Origin: UBA1930 sp943371535 | Lineage (GTDB): Bacteria > Bacteroidota > Bacteroidia > Chitinophagales > Chitinophagaceae | NCBI GenBank assembly: GCA_943371535.1 | Contig: CALRVE020000011.1 | Location: 1 to 64,000, forward strand | Reading direction: 5' to 3' | Length of the DNA: 64,000 nucleotides | Shown: positions 1 through 6,436 of the stretch, one piece after another | Layout of the letters: every line of letters begins with the position of its first letter | How positions within the stretch are numbered: position 1 is the stretch's first letter | Made by a program: the position numbers and the translations under genes | Notes under the pieces: generated by a model | The model's database searches: none | Seen by the model: the letters and a program-made list of their open reading frames with translations, nothing else | Told to the model about the DNA's origin: nothing

Positions 1-39
1 GAGAAACATTTTATACGAAATACACCCCGTACAGAATTG

Positions 40-47
40 TATATTTG
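40..47 (+). promoter_or_regulatory. -7 promoter box of the first gene
   Basis: TATATTTG matches the Bacteroidota -7 consensus TAnnTTTG and lies 17 bases before the ATG at 65. No clear -33 TTTG is visible at the usual distance, so the promoter is inferred from the -7 box alone. Confidence 0.5.
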
Positions 48-64
48 CCGAAATTTTTTTCAAT

Positions 65-1492
65 ATGTATATTCAACAATTATACACAGGCTGCTTAAGT
101 GAAGCTGCTTATTTTATTGTTAGCGAAGGAGAAGCAGCTATTATAGACCCCATTAGAGATATAGACCAATATGTACAATTGGCAAAAGAGCATAATGCCA
201 CTATCAAATATATTTTTGAAACACATTTTCATGCCGATTTTGTAAGTGGACATTTAGACCTTGCTGCAGCAACAGGTGCAACCATTATTTATGGACCAAA
301 TACAAATACAAAATTTCAAGTACATGTGGCAAATGATGGAGAAACTTTTACATTGGGAAATGTAACCATTGAAGTTTTACATACACCAGGACACACTTTA
401 GAAAGCAGCTGCTATTTATTAAAAGACGAACGGGGCAAAGCCCATGCAGTATTCACTGGCGATACATTATTTGTTGGTGATGTAGGCCGACCAGATTTAG
501 CACAAAAAGGAGCCAACTTAACCATGGAAGATTTAGCTGGCATGTTGTACGAAAGTTTACAACATAAAATAATGCCTTTAGCCGATGAAGTAATCGTTTA
601 TCCTGCACATGGGGCAGGAAGCAGTTGTGGTAAAAATTTAGGTCCAGAAACATTTAGTACTATTGGTGAGCAAAAGCAAACCAATTATGCTTTACAACAA
701 CCTACAAAACCCGATTTTATTAAAGCAGTAACCGATGGTTTGGCTGCACCGCCACAATATTTTCCTATTAATGCACAAATTAATAAAGAAGGGTACGAAA
801 GCTTGGATACTTTGTTAGAGCAAGGCTTACAAGCATTAAGTATTGAAGCATTTAAAAATAAAGTAACACACGAAGAGGTAATTATTTTAGATACAAGACC
901 TGCGTCAACCTTTACAGAAGGGTTTATTCCTGAAAGTATTTTTATTGGTTTAGAAGGCAAGTTTGCCGAATGGGCAGGTAGCTTATTGCCATTTGATAAA
1001 ACCATTGTGCTGGTTACCAATGAAGGCAAAGAAAAAGAAAGTATTACACGTTTAACCCGAGTTGGATTTAGCAAATTTGGTGGCTATTTAGCAGGTGGTT
1101 TTGAAGTATGGAGAAATGCAGGTGAGAAAATTGATTTAGTAATTGATGTTGAAAATGATGAATTGGCAATGGATATTCCATTTGATGAAAATTTGGTGGT
1201 AGTAGATGTTAGAAAAGAAAATGAATACGATGATGGACACTTAAAACAATCCATCAACATTCCATTAGATAGTTTAGTAGATCCTGCAAGTATGGCTAAT
1301 TTAGAAGATAATCAAAATATTTATGTGCATTGTGCTGGTGGATATAGAAGTGTAATTGCAGTATCATTAATGAAAAAGCAAGGCATTCACAATCTTAGAA
1401 ATATTGTTGGCGGCTGGGGTAAAATTGTTGAATTGAAAGATAAATTTGAGATTGAAAAAACTGAACCAATTGTAGTTGAGGAAGAAGAATAG
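65..1492 (+). CDS. MBL-fold hydrolase with two rhodanese domains (persulfide dioxygenase-like)
   Basis: Residues 1-200 form a metallo-beta-lactamase domain with the metal motif H54-x-H56-x-D58 and H63, followed by HTPGH at 106-110, the TGDTLF loop near 131-136, the glyoxalase-II/ETHE1-type GRPDL and H182. Two rhodanese domains follow, about 265-355 and 370-455. The second carries an intact active-site loop with C423 (CAGGYRS). The first has no cysteine at the matching position (LVTNEGKEKES), so it is probably structural. The order MBL-rhodanese-rhodanese and the 475-residue length fit the bacterial persulfide dioxygenase/sulfurtransferase group, which handles glutathione persulfide or related sulfane sulfur in the cytoplasm. 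No signal peptide is seen. The exact substrate is inferred. The gene stands alone, and an SQR-like flavoprotein that could feed it lies 54 kb away. Confidence 0.88.
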   Translation: MYIQQLYTGCLSEAAYFIVSEGEAAIIDPIRDIDQYVQLAKEHNATIKYIFETHFHADFVSGHLDLAAATGATIIYGPNTNTKFQVHVANDGETFTLGNVTIEVLHTPGHTLESSCYLLKDERGKAHAVFTGDTLFVGDVGRPDLAQKGANLTMEDLAGMLYESLQHKIMPLADEVIVYPAHGAGSSCGKNLGPETFSTIGEQKQTNYALQQPTKPDFIKAVTDGLAAPPQYFPINAQINKEGYESLDTLLEQGLQALSIEAFKNKVTHEEVIILDTRPASTFTEGFIPESIFIGLEGKFAEWAGSLLPFDKTIVLVTNEGKEKESITRLTRVGFSKFGGYLAGGFEVWRNAGEKIDLVIDVENDELAMDIPFDENLVVVDVRKENEYDDGHLKQSINIPLDSLVDPASMANLEDNQNIYVHCAGGYRSVIAVSLMKKQGIHNLRNIVGGWGKIVELKDKFEIEKTEPIVVEEEE

Positions 1493-1608
1493 TGTATGTT
1501 TTTTGTGATGAAATTTTTAATCCAGTTCTTGTAAGTTTTACAATAATATTTTTATCGAGGCTGTTAGCCTTAGTAAAGAATTTTTGCTTCGAAGAAAAGC
1601 ACTTTGAA

Positions 1609-1628
1609 CCTGCCTGACGGCAGGCAGG
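1609..1628. repeat. Short REP-like palindrome
   Basis: CCTGCCTG and CAGGCAGG form a perfect 8-bp stem around the loop ACGG. It is strikingly GC-rich in an AT-rich spacer. Palindromes of this kind are common interspersed elements in Bacteroidota genomes; that background is from memory. Confidence 0.6.
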
Positions 1629-1640
1629 AATGACATGTTA

Positions 1641-1712
1641 ACCACGAAGGATCTAAGGTCACTAAGAAGAAAAAACGAAGTTTTCCCTTTGCGTTCTTTG
1701 TGCCTTTGTGGT
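1641..1712. repeat. 72-bp degenerate inverted repeat
   Basis: The ends ACCACGAAGG and CCTTTGTGGT mirror each other, and the interior arms (AAGG, AAGAA, CGAAG against CTTCG-like, TTCTT and CCTT blocks) pair imperfectly. It resembles the widespread non-coding 'ACCACAAAGGCACAAAG' family of bacterial intergenic repeats and may be a miniature element. No terminal site duplication is obvious. Confidence 0.5.
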
Positions 1713-1825
1713 CAAATTAAAAATCATTTGTTTACAAATGGTTTTCAGTGATTTAACTAACATGTAATTGGCAACTTGGCGAAAGTAATTTTAAGAGGAT
1801 GCTCATTATTTAACGGTTTCGACAA

Positions 1826-1841
1826 GCCGATAGCTATCGGC
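1826..1841. repeat. Perfect 16-bp palindrome, copy 1
   Basis: GCCGATAGCTATCGGC is identical to its own reverse complement. An identical copy lies at 7127-7142, and 21 bases including flanks (ACAA before, T after) are shared by the two places. Outside those bases the surroundings differ. Confidence 0.7.
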
Positions 1842-1898
1842 TCAACCTGACAATTTTTTTTCAACCAGCATTATTTCATATCAGTACACAACTTTAAT

Positions 1899-1938
1899 AA
1901 AAAAAGTGGCTAAAGAATCTTCCTTAGCCACTTTTTTA
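1899..1938. terminator. Bidirectional rho-independent terminator
   Basis: AAAAAGTGGCTAA (1901-1913) pairs perfectly with TTAGCCACTTTTT (1924-1936) around a 10-base loop, with A/T tracts on both sides. It would end the minus-strand miniprotein transcript and any plus-strand read-through from the first gene. Confidence 0.8.
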
Positions 1939-1962
1939 TGATGAATCATTCCAATAACTTAT

Positions 1963-2115
1963 TTATTCTCCTCCAGCACCAAAAATATTATCAACTGCAC
2001 CGCCTAACATAGGGAATTTTTCTTTCACAAAATTGGCAATGGTTTCAATAGCTTTTGCTGCTTGTTCTGGTGTTAAGCCAGCTTCGGTTCCTAGTTTTTC
2101 AATTAATTCGTTCAT
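1963..2115 (-). CDS. Conserved-type 50-residue miniprotein
   Basis: ATG at 2115 to TAA at 1963 encodes 50 residues beginning MNELIEKLGTEAGLTPEQAA and ending in a Gly-rich tail (GGAVDNIFGAGGE). The N-terminal half looks like a small helical domain (LTPEQAAKAIETIANFVKEKFP), in the style of the DUF937/DUF2267-like small proteins that Bacteroidota carry. The predicted protein is acidic, soluble and without a signal peptide. A strong terminator lies directly downstream and porT ends 27 bases upstream, so it may be the last gene of the ubiE-porT transcript. Function is unknown. Family assignment is tentative; the reading frame itself is convincing. Confidence 0.7.
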   Translation of the reverse strand: MNELIEKLGTEAGLTPEQAAKAIETIANFVKEKFPMLGGAVDNIFGAGGE

Positions 2116-2142
2116 GGTAAAATGTGTGTATGTTTTAGTGGT

Positions 2143-2856
2143 TTAATCTTCTAAATGTATAGATAGTGTAATCATTCTAGAGTTAATTCTATCAAATGCA
2201 CTTGAATACTTTAATGCAGGGTCTCTGCTGTGTATATTACTAAGTCCATAGCTAAACTTCAACTCTGGGCTAAAGGTAACAAATGGCATAAAAAAGTTGA
2301 AGCCAATGCCTGCTTCTAAAGCAAAATCATTTTTTTTCAACTTTACCAAATCTTCTGCGTTTCTGGCAGATGATGTGCTAGCTAAATCCATATCAAACTT
2401 AGCTCCAAATAAAACATAGGTTCTAAAATTATTAAGTCTATCCGAATTCAATTTAAACTGAAATGGAAAACTTACAATGGTAGAGGGCAATATTTTTTTC
2501 TCTTCTCTTCTCGGATAATTTACTTCGTAAGTAAAATATTTTGCTCCACCAATAATGAGTTGTGGGTTAAATCTAAACTCCCAGCAATAGTTCAATTTTA
2601 AGGTAGCTAACAATCCTAAAGCAATACCACCACTAGCACCAGGCTGAATGCCCATAATGCTATCATCGGCAATAAATTTATCGCTTTTCGATCCACGTAA
2701 ATAGCTGTTGTTGTAAGCCAACGTCATGCCAAAATAATAAGGCATTTCATCATGGTCGGGTCTATTCCATTCTTTGTACTGAGCATGTGTAAACATGCTA
2801 ATAAAAAACATACAACCCAATACTAAAATTATTTGCTTCCGCAGTAAATGGTACAT
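2143..2856 (-). CDS. porT: T9SS outer-membrane barrel protein PorT
   Basis: 237 residues with a signal peptide (about 1-25, ending THAQ) followed by a small beta-barrel of alternating aromatic strands. The pattern YYFGMTLAYNNSYL, GIALGLLATLKLNYCWEFRFNPQLIIG and the late EAGIGFNFFMPFVTFSPELKFSYGL resembles PorT, the outer-membrane component needed for type IX secretion. Its start codon lies inside the end of ubiE (28-base overlap on the same strand), the ubiE-porT order familiar from Bacteroidota. The overlap implies translational coupling. A generic 'porin family protein' call would be the conservative alternative. Confidence 0.82.
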   Translation of the reverse strand: MYHLLRKQIILVLGCMFFISMFTHAQYKEWNRPDHDEMPYYFGMTLAYNNSYLRGSKSDKFIADDSIMGIQPGASGGIALGLLATLKLNYCWEFRFNPQLIIGGAKYFTYEVNYPRREEKKILPSTIVSFPFQFKLNSDRLNNFRTYVLFGAKFDMDLASTSSARNAEDLVKLKKNDFALEAGIGFNFFMPFVTFSPELKFSYGLSNIHSRDPALKYSSAFDRINSRMITLSIHLED

Positions 2857-3572
2857 ATTCCTAAAGTAAGCGTTTTTAAATAAGTTTGAGTAAATCCTGC
2901 TTCATGCATAATATTTAATAGTGATTGACCTTCAGGAAAAGCCTGAATGGAGCCGTTAAGGTATTGATAAGCTTCTTTATTTTTTGCAAACATTTTGCCA
3001 AAACCTGGTGCTATGGTATTCATGTATAATTTATATACCCCTTTAAAAGCAGTTTGCTTGGGTTTTGAGAATTCTAAAATTACCAATTTACCACCTGGCT
3101 TCAACACACGTAACATTTCTTTTAAGCCTTTTTCCAAGTCTTGAAAATTTCTTACACCAAAAGCTACTGTAATAGCGTCGAAAGTATTGTTTTCAAAACC
3201 AATATTTTCACTATCGCCGGTTTGTAATTCAATGGTTTGTTGTAAACCTTGTTCAGCAATTTTTTTTCTACCAAAATCTAACATGCCTTCACTAATATCA
3301 ATGCCAATAATTTTTTTAGGTTTCAATATTTTGTGAGTAAGTAAAGCAACATCAGCAGTACCTGTAGCTACATCCAAAACATATTGAGGTTTTAAATCGG
3401 CTAATTGTTGAATGGCTTTTTTTCTCCATTGCACATCAATACCTACACTTAAAAAACGATTTAAAAAATCGTATCTAAAAGCAATATCATTGAACATTTC
3501 GGCAACTTGTTGCTTTTTGCTCAAGTTGCTTTCACTTTTAGGCACTATGTTATCATGTGCAAACTTTGTCAT
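2829..3572 (-). CDS. ubiE: Demethylmenaquinone methyltransferase UbiE/MenG
   Basis: Class I SAM-dependent methyltransferase of 247 residues that makes menaquinone from its demethyl precursor, the respiratory quinone of this group. SAM motif I reads VLDVATGTADVALL (about 65-78), followed by IGIDISEGML, a central AFGVRNFQDLEKGL, and LKPGGKLVILEFSKP, all hallmarks of the UbiE/COQ5 family; the N-terminal MFNDIAFRYDFLNRFLS is also typical. The frame remains open for 63 further codons to 3761, but I chose ATG 3572. The family starts here, the extra residues look non-conserved, and a TATCTTCG box at 3579-3586 (minus strand) sits just upstream. Overlaps porT. Confidence 0.95.
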   Translation of the reverse strand: MTKFAHDNIVPKSESNLSKKQQVAEMFNDIAFRYDFLNRFLSVGIDVQWRKKAIQQLADLKPQYVLDVATGTADVALLTHKILKPKKIIGIDISEGMLDFGRKKIAEQGLQQTIELQTGDSENIGFENNTFDAITVAFGVRNFQDLEKGLKEMLRVLKPGGKLVILEFSKPKQTAFKGVYKLYMNTIAPGFGKMFAKNKEAYQYLNGSIQAFPEGQSLLNIMHEAGFTQTYLKTLTLGICTIYCGSK

Positions 3573-3578
3573 ACGGTG

Positions 3579-3586
3579 CGAAGATA
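3579..3586 (-). promoter_or_regulatory. Possible -7 box of ubiE supporting the short start
   Basis: On the minus strand this reads TATCTTCG, one base from TAnnTTTG, and is only 6 bases from ATG 3572. If real, the mRNA would have almost no leader and the longer upstream reading frame would not be transcribed. Confidence 0.4.
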
Positions 3587-3830
3587 AGGATTGAGTAATT
3601 TGAGCTGCTTTTTTTAACAAGTCGGTATTTGGTTTTTGAAGCATCAACTGTAAAACAATATGTAGCTGTGGGCTCGGGCTTTTCGTTGCTACTCCACTAC
3701 TTTGTAGTGGGGTATTCACTTCAATCCCGGCTAGGCTCAACTGTTTATCAATATTCAGCAATAAAATAACGCTCCACTATTAGTTTTTGTTTTCAAACAA
3801 GTAAGAATCATTTATGTAATATCTAGTTAG

Positions 3831-3838
3831 TACATTCG
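3831..3838 (+). promoter_or_regulatory. Possible -7 box of the M23 peptidase gene
   Basis: TACATTCG, a one-base variant of TAnnTTTG, lies 23 bases before ATG 3862. The same octamer occurs just before the rel/spo start at 62553. No -33 element is obvious. Confidence 0.35.
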
Positions 3839-3861
3839 ACCAATAAGCTAAAGCAGTTTTT

Positions 3862-4548
3862 ATGATTTTATCTCAACTTCTAGCCAAGCATAGCAGCGTT
3901 TTTACCAAAGTTGTTCCTTTTAATACAACAACCAATAAGTTATTGTTGATGGATTTTACAGCCAACAACACTACCTTAACCAATAAAATCTTAGCCGATA
4001 CAACCTTGTTTTCTCAATATGTAAATGAGCAAATGCAACAAGCAAATGCATTATATGGCATTGGTGGTTACAATGAGCATAGAACCATTTATGCAAGAAG
4101 TGAAGTGTTTGATGGCACCAAAGAACCTCGTAGAATACACTTAGGCATTGATGTTTGGGGAAAAGCAGGTACACCTGTTTTTGCACCTATTGGTGGTATG
4201 ATTCACAGCTTTGCATTCAATAATCAGTTTGGCGATTATGGTGCTACCATTATTTTACAGCATCAGTTAGAAGGAGTTCAATTTCATACATTATATGGTC
4301 ATTTAAGCTTGGCCAGTATTGAACATTTGCAAGAAGGTAAATATGTTTCGCAAGGCGAATTATTGGCTCATTTTGGTGAACCCAATGAAAACGGACATTG
4401 GCCACCACATTTACATTTTCAAATTATTGAAGATATGGAATTGAAAGAAGGCGATTATCCCGGCGTTTGTGCATTAAGCGAAAGAGAAAAATATTTAAAG
4501 AACTGTCCTGATGCCAATTTGATATTGCAAATGATGCAATATGTTTAA
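3862..4548 (+). CDS. M23-family peptidoglycan DD-metallopeptidase-like protein
   Basis: The 228-residue protein has the zinc site of M23 endopeptidases: H93-x3-D97 in HLGIDVWG, then GHLS (H147) and H183-x-H185 in HLHFQ. The catalytic fold covers about residues 88-190. Unusually for a cell-wall hydrolase, there is no signal peptide or membrane segment; the N-terminal 60 residues are polar/helical (MILSQLLAKHSSVFTKVV). It may act in the cytoplasm, be exported by another route, or not hydrolyse peptidoglycan at all. It is monocistronic on the plus strand, divergent from ubiE. The M23 fold is clear; the substrate is unknown. Confidence 0.85.
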   Translation: MILSQLLAKHSSVFTKVVPFNTTTNKLLLMDFTANNTTLTNKILADTTLFSQYVNEQMQQANALYGIGGYNEHRTIYARSEVFDGTKEPRRIHLGIDVWGKAGTPVFAPIGGMIHSFAFNNQFGDYGATIILQHQLEGVQFHTLYGHLSLASIEHLQEGKYVSQGELLAHFGEPNENGHWPPHLHFQIIEDMELKEGDYPGVCALSEREKYLKNCPDANLILQMMQYV

Positions 4549-4660
4549 AGAACAGAAGGTTGTATAGTTCATTCAAGAAAAAATTTTATGCTTCAATGTA
4601 TCACACATTTGTTCAACATTTCTGAAATTCATTTATCTTGCCGCCTCAAAACCAACTAAT

Positions 4661-4960
4661 ATGGCACAACATTTTGAAGGAGATACTAAAAAATTTACGT
4701 TAACGGCTTTCTTATCTTTTGCAACTGTATTTTGCGTAGTAATGTTATTTATGCGTTGCCATGGCGATTATAAGCCAGGTGGTGGTGCTCATGGTGCAGC
4801 TACAGAGCATAAATCAGAAGCTCATGGAACTACTCATGGCAGTGGCGATGCACATTCAGCAGGTGCAACACATGATTCTACTGCAACGCATCACGGCGAT
4901 TCAACAACACATTCAACAGAACATAAAGATACTACCCATACAAATGGAGCACACCATTAA
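4661..4960 (+). CDS. Small His-rich single-pass membrane protein
   Basis: 99 residues: a short cytoplasmic N-terminus, one transmembrane helix (about 13-31, LTAFLSFATVFCVVMLFM), then a tail of about 67 residues made of His, Thr, Gly, Ala, Ser and Asp with 14 histidines in repeated (A/T/E)H units and no hydrophobic residues. The tail would be periplasmic if the N-terminus is inside. Such tails bind Zn, Ni or Cu in other proteins; metal binding here is inference. A second reading frame over the same bases is only a compositional shadow. A strong terminator follows directly. Confidence 0.75.
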   Translation: MAQHFEGDTKKFTLTAFLSFATVFCVVMLFMRCHGDYKPGGGAHGAATEHKSEAHGTTHGSGDAHSAGATHDSTATHHGDSTTHSTEHKDTTHTNGAHH

Positions 4961-4995
4961 AAAAATACCCACCAACTTGGTGGGTATTTTTTTGG
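4961..4995. terminator. Bidirectional rho-independent terminator
   Basis: AAAAATACCCACCAA is mirrored by TTGGTGGGTATTTTT with almost no spacer; the tip will open to give a small loop. It sits between the converging His-rich protein gene and the NmrA-like gene and serves both. Confidence 0.85.
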
Positions 4996-5020
4996 TATTA
5001 CATTCTGTTAAATAAATATT

Positions 5021-5908
5021 TTATTGATTGTAAGCTGCTGCAAATTGTTGTGCAAATTGCTCTACTGTTAAGTTACCTGTTGGCTGTACATTATTTTTCC
5101 AGTAATCTTCTTGTAACAAACCAGTTTTTAAACTGCTTCCTAATTGAGTGTATCCCTCGGCAATTGTTTGTGGCAAACCAGCACCTAACATGCCTTGTAA
5201 GCTTTGTTCATTGGTAAATTCAACCCAAGGTGTACCTTCTTTGCCAATAGCTTTTGCAAGTATAGCAGCTATTTCGTTTACAGTTCTTTCATCACTAGAA
5301 ATGTATTGAACCGTTTGTCCTTTAAAGTTCAATGCTAATAATGCTTTGGCAGCTGCTGCTGCAATATCATTGGTATCTACCAAAACCAATTTTTCATCTC
5401 CTCCAAAATTGGCTCCAAAAATGCCTGCATTTTTTACCAAGTTAACCTGATTAAATAAATTGTAAAAAAAGTACGATGGTCTTAAAAACAAACTGTTTAC
5501 ATTAGTCAATAAATTCAATTGTTCTTCTAAATAACCAAGTCCATCAATTGGACCAGCACCTTTACGTAAATGAGCTCCAATACTACTTAGCAATACTACA
5601 TGCTGAATAGTATGTTGCTTTATAGCAGCTACATAATTATCAGCCACTTGTTGTTGGTAGGCATACCAATTATCAACTGTCCATTTTGGTGGAATCATTA
5701 AATACACAGCATGGGCATTTGCAAAAGTGGTGGTTACAAAATCACCATCTTCTATTGAACCAACTGCAGCTTTAGCACCTAAGGCTTCTATAGCTGATGC
5801 GTTTTCGGCACGACTAGTGATTACTGTTACCTGATGATTTGCATTTACCAACTCTTGTACCAATGGTTTACTAATGTGTCCTAAAGAACCTGTAATTACA
5901 TAATTCAT
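5021..5908 (-). CDS. NmrA-like NAD(P)-binding protein
   Basis: 295 residues with an N-terminal Rossmann fold (MNYVITGSLGHISKPLVQEL) of the atypical short-chain dehydrogenase/NmrA type, in which the usual GxxGxxG has become TGSLGHIS. VYLMIPPKW, VVLLSSIGAH and LRPSYFFYNL match the QOR2/NmrA group, proteins that act as NAD(P)H:quinone oxidoreductases or redox sensors. No classical YxxxK catalytic pair stands out. It lies 62 bases downstream of marR on the same strand, with a perfect copy of the marR palindrome in the gap, so it is the likely target of that regulator. A role in quinone or electrophile response is inferred from the pairing. Confidence 0.8.
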   Translation of the reverse strand: MNYVITGSLGHISKPLVQELVNANHQVTVITSRAENASAIEALGAKAAVGSIEDGDFVTTTFANAHAVYLMIPPKWTVDNWYAYQQQVADNYVAAIKQHTIQHVVLLSSIGAHLRKGAGPIDGLGYLEEQLNLLTNVNSLFLRPSYFFYNLFNQVNLVKNAGIFGANFGGDEKLVLVDTNDIAAAAAKALLALNFKGQTVQYISSDERTVNEIAAILAKAIGKEGTPWVEFTNEQSLQGMLGAGLPQTIAEGYTQLGSSLKTGLLQEDYWKNNVQPTGNLTVEQFAQQFAAAYNQ

Positions 5909-5938
5909 TTTTTTTGATTTTTGTGTTATTAAATTATT

Positions 5939-5954
5939 ATTTGTATATACAAAT
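5939..5954. promoter_or_regulatory. MarR-type operator, copy 1 (before the NmrA-like gene)
   Basis: ATTTGTATATACAAAT is a perfect 16-bp palindrome 30 bases upstream of the NmrA-like start (5908), and is identical to the site at 6420-6435 upstream of marR. Two identical long palindromes flanking a marR gene are best explained as its binding sites. No good -7 box is seen between this site and 5908. Confidence 0.75.
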
Positions 5955-5970
5955 GAATGGTGAAAAAATT

Positions 5971-6393
5971 TTAAAGCTTATCGGCTATTGTGTTTAAAGA
6001 AGATACAATATTCTGACTTTCGGTTTTACCAATTGCTTCGCTATATTTCTTATAAAAATTCTGAATGCAATTTTTTAAATCAGGTAACATTGCTTTTGCT
6101 TTTGTTGTTGGATAAATATTGGATAATTTTCCTTCAGATACACGAACCAACAATTTTTGTGTTTCTAACTTTTCAATTAAACGTGTAACTGTGCTAGGTG
6201 TAAGCTGTAAATGGTTGGCAATTGTACCAGCTGGCAGTCCTGGTTCTTCAATAACCATCATCAATAAATATGCATGGCTTGGACTAAGCCCTACTGGCTT
6301 CCAACTTTCTATTGCCAATTTTTCTACTTTTCTTGCCAAAGCATTGGTAGTAAAATAAAGGCATTTTGCATATTTACTTTCTGAGCATTTCAT
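5971..6393 (-). CDS. MarR-family transcriptional regulator
   Basis: 140 residues with a winged helix-turn-helix at about 30-100. AYLLMMVIEEPGLPAGTIANHLQLTPSTVTRLIEKLETQKLLVR is the usual MarR recognition region, followed by the wing (VSEGKLSNIYPTTKAKAM) and C-terminal dimerisation helices. N-terminal cysteines (C3, C11) could act in thiol sensing as in OhrR/MgrA-like members, but this is speculative. It sits in a minus-strand group with the NmrA-like gene. The marR promoter (TTTG, 21 bases, TATATTTG) has a palindromic operator over its -33 element, so autorepression is likely. Confidence 0.88.
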   Translation of the reverse strand: MKCSESKYAKCLYFTTNALARKVEKLAIESWKPVGLSPSHAYLLMMVIEEPGLPAGTIANHLQLTPSTVTRLIEKLETQKLLVRVSEGKLSNIYPTTKAKAMLPDLKNCIQNFYKKYSEAIGKTESQNIVSSLNTIADKL

Positions 6394-6401
6394 TTAGAAT
6401 G

Positions 6402-6409
6402 CAAATATA
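6402..6409 (-). promoter_or_regulatory. -7 box of the marR promoter
   Basis: Reads TATATTTG on the minus strand, a full TAnnTTTG match, 8 bases from ATG 6393. A TTTG 21 bases further upstream (6431-6434) lies inside the palindrome at 6420-6435, giving a complete Bacteroidota promoter with the operator over the -33 element. Confidence 0.7.
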
Positions 6410-6419
6410 GGGTAGTTTT

Positions 6420-6435
6420 ATTTGTATATACAAAT
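6420..6435. promoter_or_regulatory. MarR-type operator, copy 2 (before marR)
   Basis: A second perfect copy of ATTTGTATATACAAAT, centred about 34 bases upstream of the marR start. It begins one base past the stop codon of the neighbouring gene (6437) and supplies the TTTG of the marR promoter. Confidence 0.78.
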
Positions 6436-6436
6436 A

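Larger units (their letters stand above)
1493..1962. other. Gene-free spacer made of short palindromic repeats
   Basis: No plausible coding sequence is seen in these 470 bases. They contain, in order: an 8-bp-stem palindrome at 1609-1628, a roughly 72-bp degenerate inverted repeat at 1641-1712, a small CATTTGT/ACAAATG inverted repeat near 1731-1746, a perfect 16-bp palindrome at 1826-1841, and a terminator at 1899-1938. This is a patchwork of non-coding repeats rather than decayed gene sequence that I recognise. Confidence 0.6.

Noticed and set aside
1641..1712. Insertion sequence or transposase remnant
   Set aside because: No open frame or terminal duplications; it is too short and too degenerate to call a mobile element.
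4971..4986. ACCAACTTGGTGGG as a hairpin-family member
   Set aside because: It belongs to a normal terminator stem and has the reverse order of the core (CACCAA before TTGGTG).
4761..5015. 84-codon frame overlapping the His-rich gene
   Set aside because: It follows the repeated CA(T/C) codons in another frame and runs into the terminator; the composition is an artefact.
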